Shown here: piece after piece, positions 24,646 to 27,103 of the stretch
How the letters are laid out: each line of letters starts with the position of its first letter
Numbering within the stretch: position 1 is the stretch's first letter
Virus record (IMG/VR): IMGVR_UViG_3300033153_007969
Coordinates: 1-27,103 of that record
Source of the DNA: a virus
Direction: 5' to 3' (one strand)
DNA length: 27,103 nucleotides
Made by a program: the position numbers and the translations under genes
Notes under the pieces: generated by a model
Told to the model about the DNA's origin: nothing
What the model saw: the letters and a program-made list of their open reading frames with translations, nothing else
Databases searched by the model: none

Positions 24646-24850
24646 ACTATACAAATTAGCATATGTGCTTGACAAAAAGAGTATGTTTGACGAGGCACGT
24701 GAAATTGAAAGAGTTATGGAAGCTATGGCTCAGCGTATGGGCATTAAACTAGAAGACATGGTTGCTTTGGCTGATCATTTTGACCAAGTTGGCGAAACAG
24801 TTTTGGCTGACAAGTTTGACCAAATGGCCAAAGAGGCAAAAAAAAAATAA
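24626..24850 (+). CDS. Double hairpin-motif protein, likely frameshifted
   Basis: 74 residues from ATG 24626, chosen because AGGAG (24614-24618) is 7 bases upstream; ATG 24605 has no such site. The protein is two hairpin motifs in a row: about 3-34 (LYKLAYVLDKKSMFDEAREI) and 42-72 (MVALADHFDQVGETVLADKF). It ends AKKK at TAA 24848, immediately after ten A residues. The -1 frame continues open for 200 bases with protein-like sequence (see next entries), so the real product may be a fusion of about 140 residues. Confidence 0.8.
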   Translation: MMNAVAKLYKLAYVLDKKSMFDEAREIERVMEAMAQRMGIKLEDMVALADHFDQVGETVLADKFDQMAKEAKKK

Positions 24851-24876
24851 AACCAAGACCACCCAAAAAGTGGTGG
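24838..24876 (+). other. A10 slippery run with downstream hairpin
   Basis: Bases 24838-24847 are ten A. In the upstream frame they are read AAA-AAA-AAA then TAA. A one-base backward slip gives AAA-ATA-AAA-CCA and enters the open frame to 25053. CCACC (24859-24863) can pair with GGTGG (24872-24876), a GC stem 11 bases after the run. Either programmed -1 frameshifting, transcript slippage or a homopolymer error explains it. Confidence 0.5.
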
Positions 24877-24882
24877 GATAAA

Positions 24883-25053
24883 ATGGTAAAAGAAATAGAG
24901 GAAGGCAGCCCTGATTATTCTGAAGAGCGTGTAAGTGAAACTATCGGGGATATATGGTTTAATAACCTAACGGATGCCAAACGAAAAGAAATAATTAATC
25001 GCGACGGCACTAAAGAGAAGAAAAAAGAGGAAAGGAAAAAGGGAAGAATATAA
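24883..25053 (+). CDS. Reading frame downstream of A10 run
   Basis: The frame is open from 24820 to TAA 25051-25053. From ATG 24883 it gives 56 residues; read from the A10 run it gives about 66, starting KPRPPKKWWDKMVKE. The stretch PKKWWDK just before the ATG looks like real protein, and DYSEERVSETIGDIWFNNLT has a clean amphipathic pattern with a strongly basic end (KEKKKEERKKGRI). This favours translation as an extension of the upstream hairpin gene. Independent start at ATG 24883 is possible, with GGTGGG 5 bases upstream. Family not named. Confidence 0.55.
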   Translation: MVKEIEEGSPDYSEERVSETIGDIWFNNLTDAKRKEIINRDGTKEKKKEERKKGRI

Positions 25054-25065
25054 TAGGGGTTTACT

Positions 25066-25662
25066 ATGAGTACTACAACAATAGGAACATATGGGTTTAA
25101 GAAAACTGCTGCTGAGATCCCGCCCGAAGCGGCCGAGAAACTAAAGAAAATGATCAGAGAAATGGATGAGGAAGAAGGTCATGTTGTGCCTCCAGAATTT
25201 GAAGAGGGGCCGCCAGAGCAAGAACAGGCTAGGGACCTTCATGAGGCATTAACAATGAAAACCAAGCCTCGTACAGAAACTCCTATGGATCCAAAAGAGA
25301 TCGAAGAAGGATACAGGCAGGTTGGCGAAGAAGAGTGGGACGAGCGCCATGGCGGAGTATCTGTAGAAGAACATGATAAGCTTGAGTGGCCAGCAAAAGG
25401 AATAGATGCCGATTGGCTTGAACAAAAAGAGAAGGGTGTAACTAACCCACCAGAAGACCAAGAAATGTTTTTACCAGAAGGCCCACGCGGCGAATTTGAA
25501 GAAGCTGGCGAAACATATGAGGAAGAAGATGATTGGAGAAATTGGATGGAAAGACGCAAGGCAGAAATGAAATCCAAGCTGATCAAAATGGCTAATAAAC
25601 TAGACGGTAAGGGCTTATATGATGAAGCCAATGCTATCGATGAAATTATCAAGGGACTATGA
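25066..25662 (+). CDS. Acidic protein with C-terminal hairpin motif
   Basis: 198 residues, very rich in Glu, Asp and Pro, probably disordered for residues 30-165. The N terminus has FKKTAAE (11-17), a Lys-x-Ala junction. The last 31 residues are an excellent copy of the helical hairpin (LIKMANKLDGKGLYDEANAI), here at the C terminus, whereas in the genes at 24364 and 26578 it is at the N terminus. The stop overlaps the next start (ATGA). A tag on an otherwise disordered acidic carrier fits a scaffold or packaged adaptor. Function unknown. Confidence 0.82.
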   Translation: MSTTTIGTYGFKKTAAEIPPEAAEKLKKMIREMDEEEGHVVPPEFEEGPPEQEQARDLHEALTMKTKPRTETPMDPKEIEEGYRQVGEEEWDERHGGVSVEEHDKLEWPAKGIDADWLEQKEKGVTNPPEDQEMFLPEGPRGEFEEAGETYEEEDDWRNWMERRKAEMKSKLIKMANKLDGKGLYDEANAIDEIIKGL

Positions 25663-26564
25663 AACTAATATCGCGCAGGCACAAAGAGGCTTCTAAAGAT
25701 AAGCCTAAAGCCGGAGTTTTTATCACTTTGCCGGATGATTTGGCAAAACAGTTTCCTTTGTTAGGGAAGCATGATGATTCTCCGCCGCATGTGACTGCGC
25801 TATTTATAGGTGAAGTTTTAAAGAAAGATGAAAGCTTACTGCTTAAAACCATTAAAGAGGTAGCAGAATTGCATGAGCCTTTTGTAATGAAGTTGGATGA
25901 GAAGGTAACTTATTTCCCGGCATCAAAACACTCTGATGATTGTAAAATAGCAAAGCTTAAAATCATATCTCCAGAGTTGCATGAGTTTCATAAAGCCTTA
26001 AAAGAAGCTATCGGAAAGGTAGAGATGCATATCGATGATCATTTTTCTGGCTATAAGCCTCACGTAACTCTGTCTTATATGCCTCCACCTAGGAAAACAT
26101 ATGATCGAGATGTCCCTAGTGGTTCTTGGGTTACTGAAGAAATACATATATGGAATGGAGATAAGAAAAACGTAGTAAGGCTTGGTAACAAAAAGAAAGC
26201 GTCTCTGTCATGTAGACATAAAAATGCTGGCATTGAACAAACGCAATCTGGAATAGGCATTAGTACTTCTGCACGCAAATACTATAGAGAGATTCACCCG
26301 GAGATGGCCGGGATAATGAATGCAGAATTGAACCAAAGTATAGCCCAGGAATTTGCAAGTGCTAAACCTGAACACAGGTTTAAACTTCGCAGTGGAGAGA
26401 TAGCAGAAATTAGAAGATCCAATTCTTTACTTCTAGTTGCCGCTATTCGTGGTAGAGGAACTGCGTCGGTAAGATATGATGTAATAGTGATTCAACCATC
26501 GTATAAAGAACCATCTGATGAGATAAGGAAAATGCGCTTGCAGCCAGGTTGGGGCGTTGAATAA
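25659..26564 (+). CDS. 2H phosphoesterase-like protein with extra domain
   Basis: 301 residues. The N-terminal domain (about 15-170) has the two His-x-Thr motifs of the 2H phosphoesterase superfamily: PPH44-V-T-A-L and YKPH135-V-T-L-S-Y. These enzymes open or cut 2',3'-cyclic phosphates and related bonds, and act in RNA repair; in phages some degrade cyclic oligonucleotide signals of CBASS defence (Acb1). Residues 181-187 (ASLSCRH) are a form of the h-S-x-R motif and separate it from a C-terminal domain (190-301) of unknown type with RFKLRSGEIAEIRRS and a strand-rich core. It overlaps the previous gene by four bases. The substrate cannot be told from sequence. Confidence 0.8.
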   Translation: MKLISRRHKEASKDKPKAGVFITLPDDLAKQFPLLGKHDDSPPHVTALFIGEVLKKDESLLLKTIKEVAELHEPFVMKLDEKVTYFPASKHSDDCKIAKLKIISPELHEFHKALKEAIGKVEMHIDDHFSGYKPHVTLSYMPPPRKTYDRDVPSGSWVTEEIHIWNGDKKNVVRLGNKKKASLSCRHKNAGIEQTQSGIGISTSARKYYREIHPEMAGIMNAELNQSIAQEFASAKPEHRFKLRSGEIAEIRRSNSLLLVAAIRGRGTASVRYDVIVIQPSYKEPSDEIRKMRLQPGWGVE

Positions 26565-26577
26565 AAGGAGAGAGTCG

Positions 26578-27103
26578 ATGAATATATTGGAGAGACTTAT
26601 CAAAATAGCCAATATGCTGGATCAAAAAGGCATGTTTGACGAGGTCGCTGTACTTGATGAAATCATACTAGAGGCTGCAGAAACGCCTGAGCAGGAAATG
26701 AAACGCTTAAACCAACAAATGGTTACTACAATGATAAATACAATTGTGAGTGAGCTACCAGGTGGGGCTACCGGCGGCGGACAAAAGGCTGTTATTCAAG
26801 GGCTTCAAGGAAAAGACTTTTTCACTGCAAAAAGAACTATGGAACAATTTGTTAATACACAACCAGAGATGCGGGGCGCACTAAATAAAGCGCTTAGCCA
26901 AATTAACCCAATGATAGATCGCTTTACACAATTAAAACAACAGGCTGCACAACCAGCTGCACAACCTGCGCAGCAAGCCCCACAAGGCCCAGCGGTCGCT
27001 GGCACGGGACAAAAACAAGCACCTAAACCAAACCCAAAAGTGCTGGCTAGACAAAAACAATATAATGTAAAACGCAAAGAGCTTGCCGGGATGCGGCTTA
27101 TGT
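26578..27103 (+). CDS. Hairpin-motif protein, cut by window end
   Basis: The frame opens at ATG 26578 with a strong ribosome binding site (AAAGGAG) and runs without stop to the right edge (175 residues). Residues 3-33 are the hairpin motif (LIKIANMLDQKGMFDEVAVL). Residues 36-120 are helical, followed by a Gln/Pro/Ala-rich linker (about 122-150, AAQPAAQPAQQAPQGP) and a basic part (KVLARQKQYNVKRKELAG). The layout, with tag, helical region and low-complexity linker, resembles the gene at 5861. Function unknown; more of the protein lies outside the window. Confidence 0.8.
   Translation, partial: MNILERLIKIANMLDQKGMFDEVAVLDEIILEAAETPEQEMKRLNQQMVTTMINTIVSELPGGATGGGQKAVIQGLQGKDFFTAKRTMEQFVNTQPEMRGALNKALSQINPMIDRFTQLKQQAAQPAAQPAQQAPQGPAVAGTGQKQAPKPNPKVLARQKQYNVKRKELAGMRLM

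Noticed and set aside
25239-25652. Minus-strand open frame of 137 residues
   Set aside because: It is the complement of the acidic 25066 gene; its Ser/Pro-rich composition is the expected shadow.

Overview
The window looks like part of a large tailed double-stranded DNA phage (Caudoviricetes) or prophage. It holds a terminase large subunit with ATPase and nuclease halves, a portal protein, an HNH endonuclease next to the terminase, and about twenty tightly packed genes, all on the + strand. Many junctions overlap by 1-4 bases (TAATG, GTGA, ATGA). Base composition is moderately AT-rich. Starts are mostly ATG with Shine-Dalgarno sites, so a bacterial host is likely, but nothing here identifies it. 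No tRNA, rRNA, CRISPR array or insertion sequence was seen.

Layout. Bases 1-126 are the tail of an upstream gene, followed by a clear intrinsic terminator (151-187). Bases 188-390 are non-coding and hold two palindromes, a weak promoter candidate and a hairpin that covers the ribosome binding site. From 391 to 23942 the genes run almost without gaps: several unrecognised, mostly helical or acidic proteins; a probable small terminase (5137); a CCA-adding-type nucleotidyltransferase (7325); a DUF5661-like protein (8092); Cys-rich and zinc-ribbon proteins (8808, 9508); an HNH endonuclease (11246); the large terminase (11839); the portal (13732); a small helical protein (15717); and one 2621-residue protein (16077-23942). 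A last group (24029 to the right edge) contains small helical proteins, a probable -1 frameshift at an A10 run, a 2H phosphoesterase (25659), and a gene cut by the window end.

Three patterns cross gene boundaries and make the window unusual. (1) The giant protein is a chain of separable modules: DPxxFF repeats, a polyvalent-protein-like EEIQSD region, a type IB topoisomerase with all five catalytic residues, two M15-type peptidase domains, more DPxxFF repeats, a complete CCA-adding-type nucleotidyltransferase with an HD domain, and a C-terminal domain. Most junctions carry a short motif of the form hydrophobic-S-K-R-A. (2) The same h-S-x-R motif lies in linkers of several other proteins, as expected for a shared processing site, although cleavage is not shown by sequence. 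(3) A helical hairpin of about 30 residues, core pattern LAxxLDxxGxxxEAxxLD, recurs about a dozen times in seven or eight proteins, at N termini, C termini and internally.

My reading, as inference: this is a morphogenesis region in which a set of proteins, including a multi-enzyme polyprotein, is tagged by a common hairpin and cut at a common motif. It may be packaged in the virion and delivered with the genome. The cargo would cover DNA topology, peptidoglycan or peptide hydrolysis, and RNA 3'-end metabolism. The protease expected by this model is not visible in the window.
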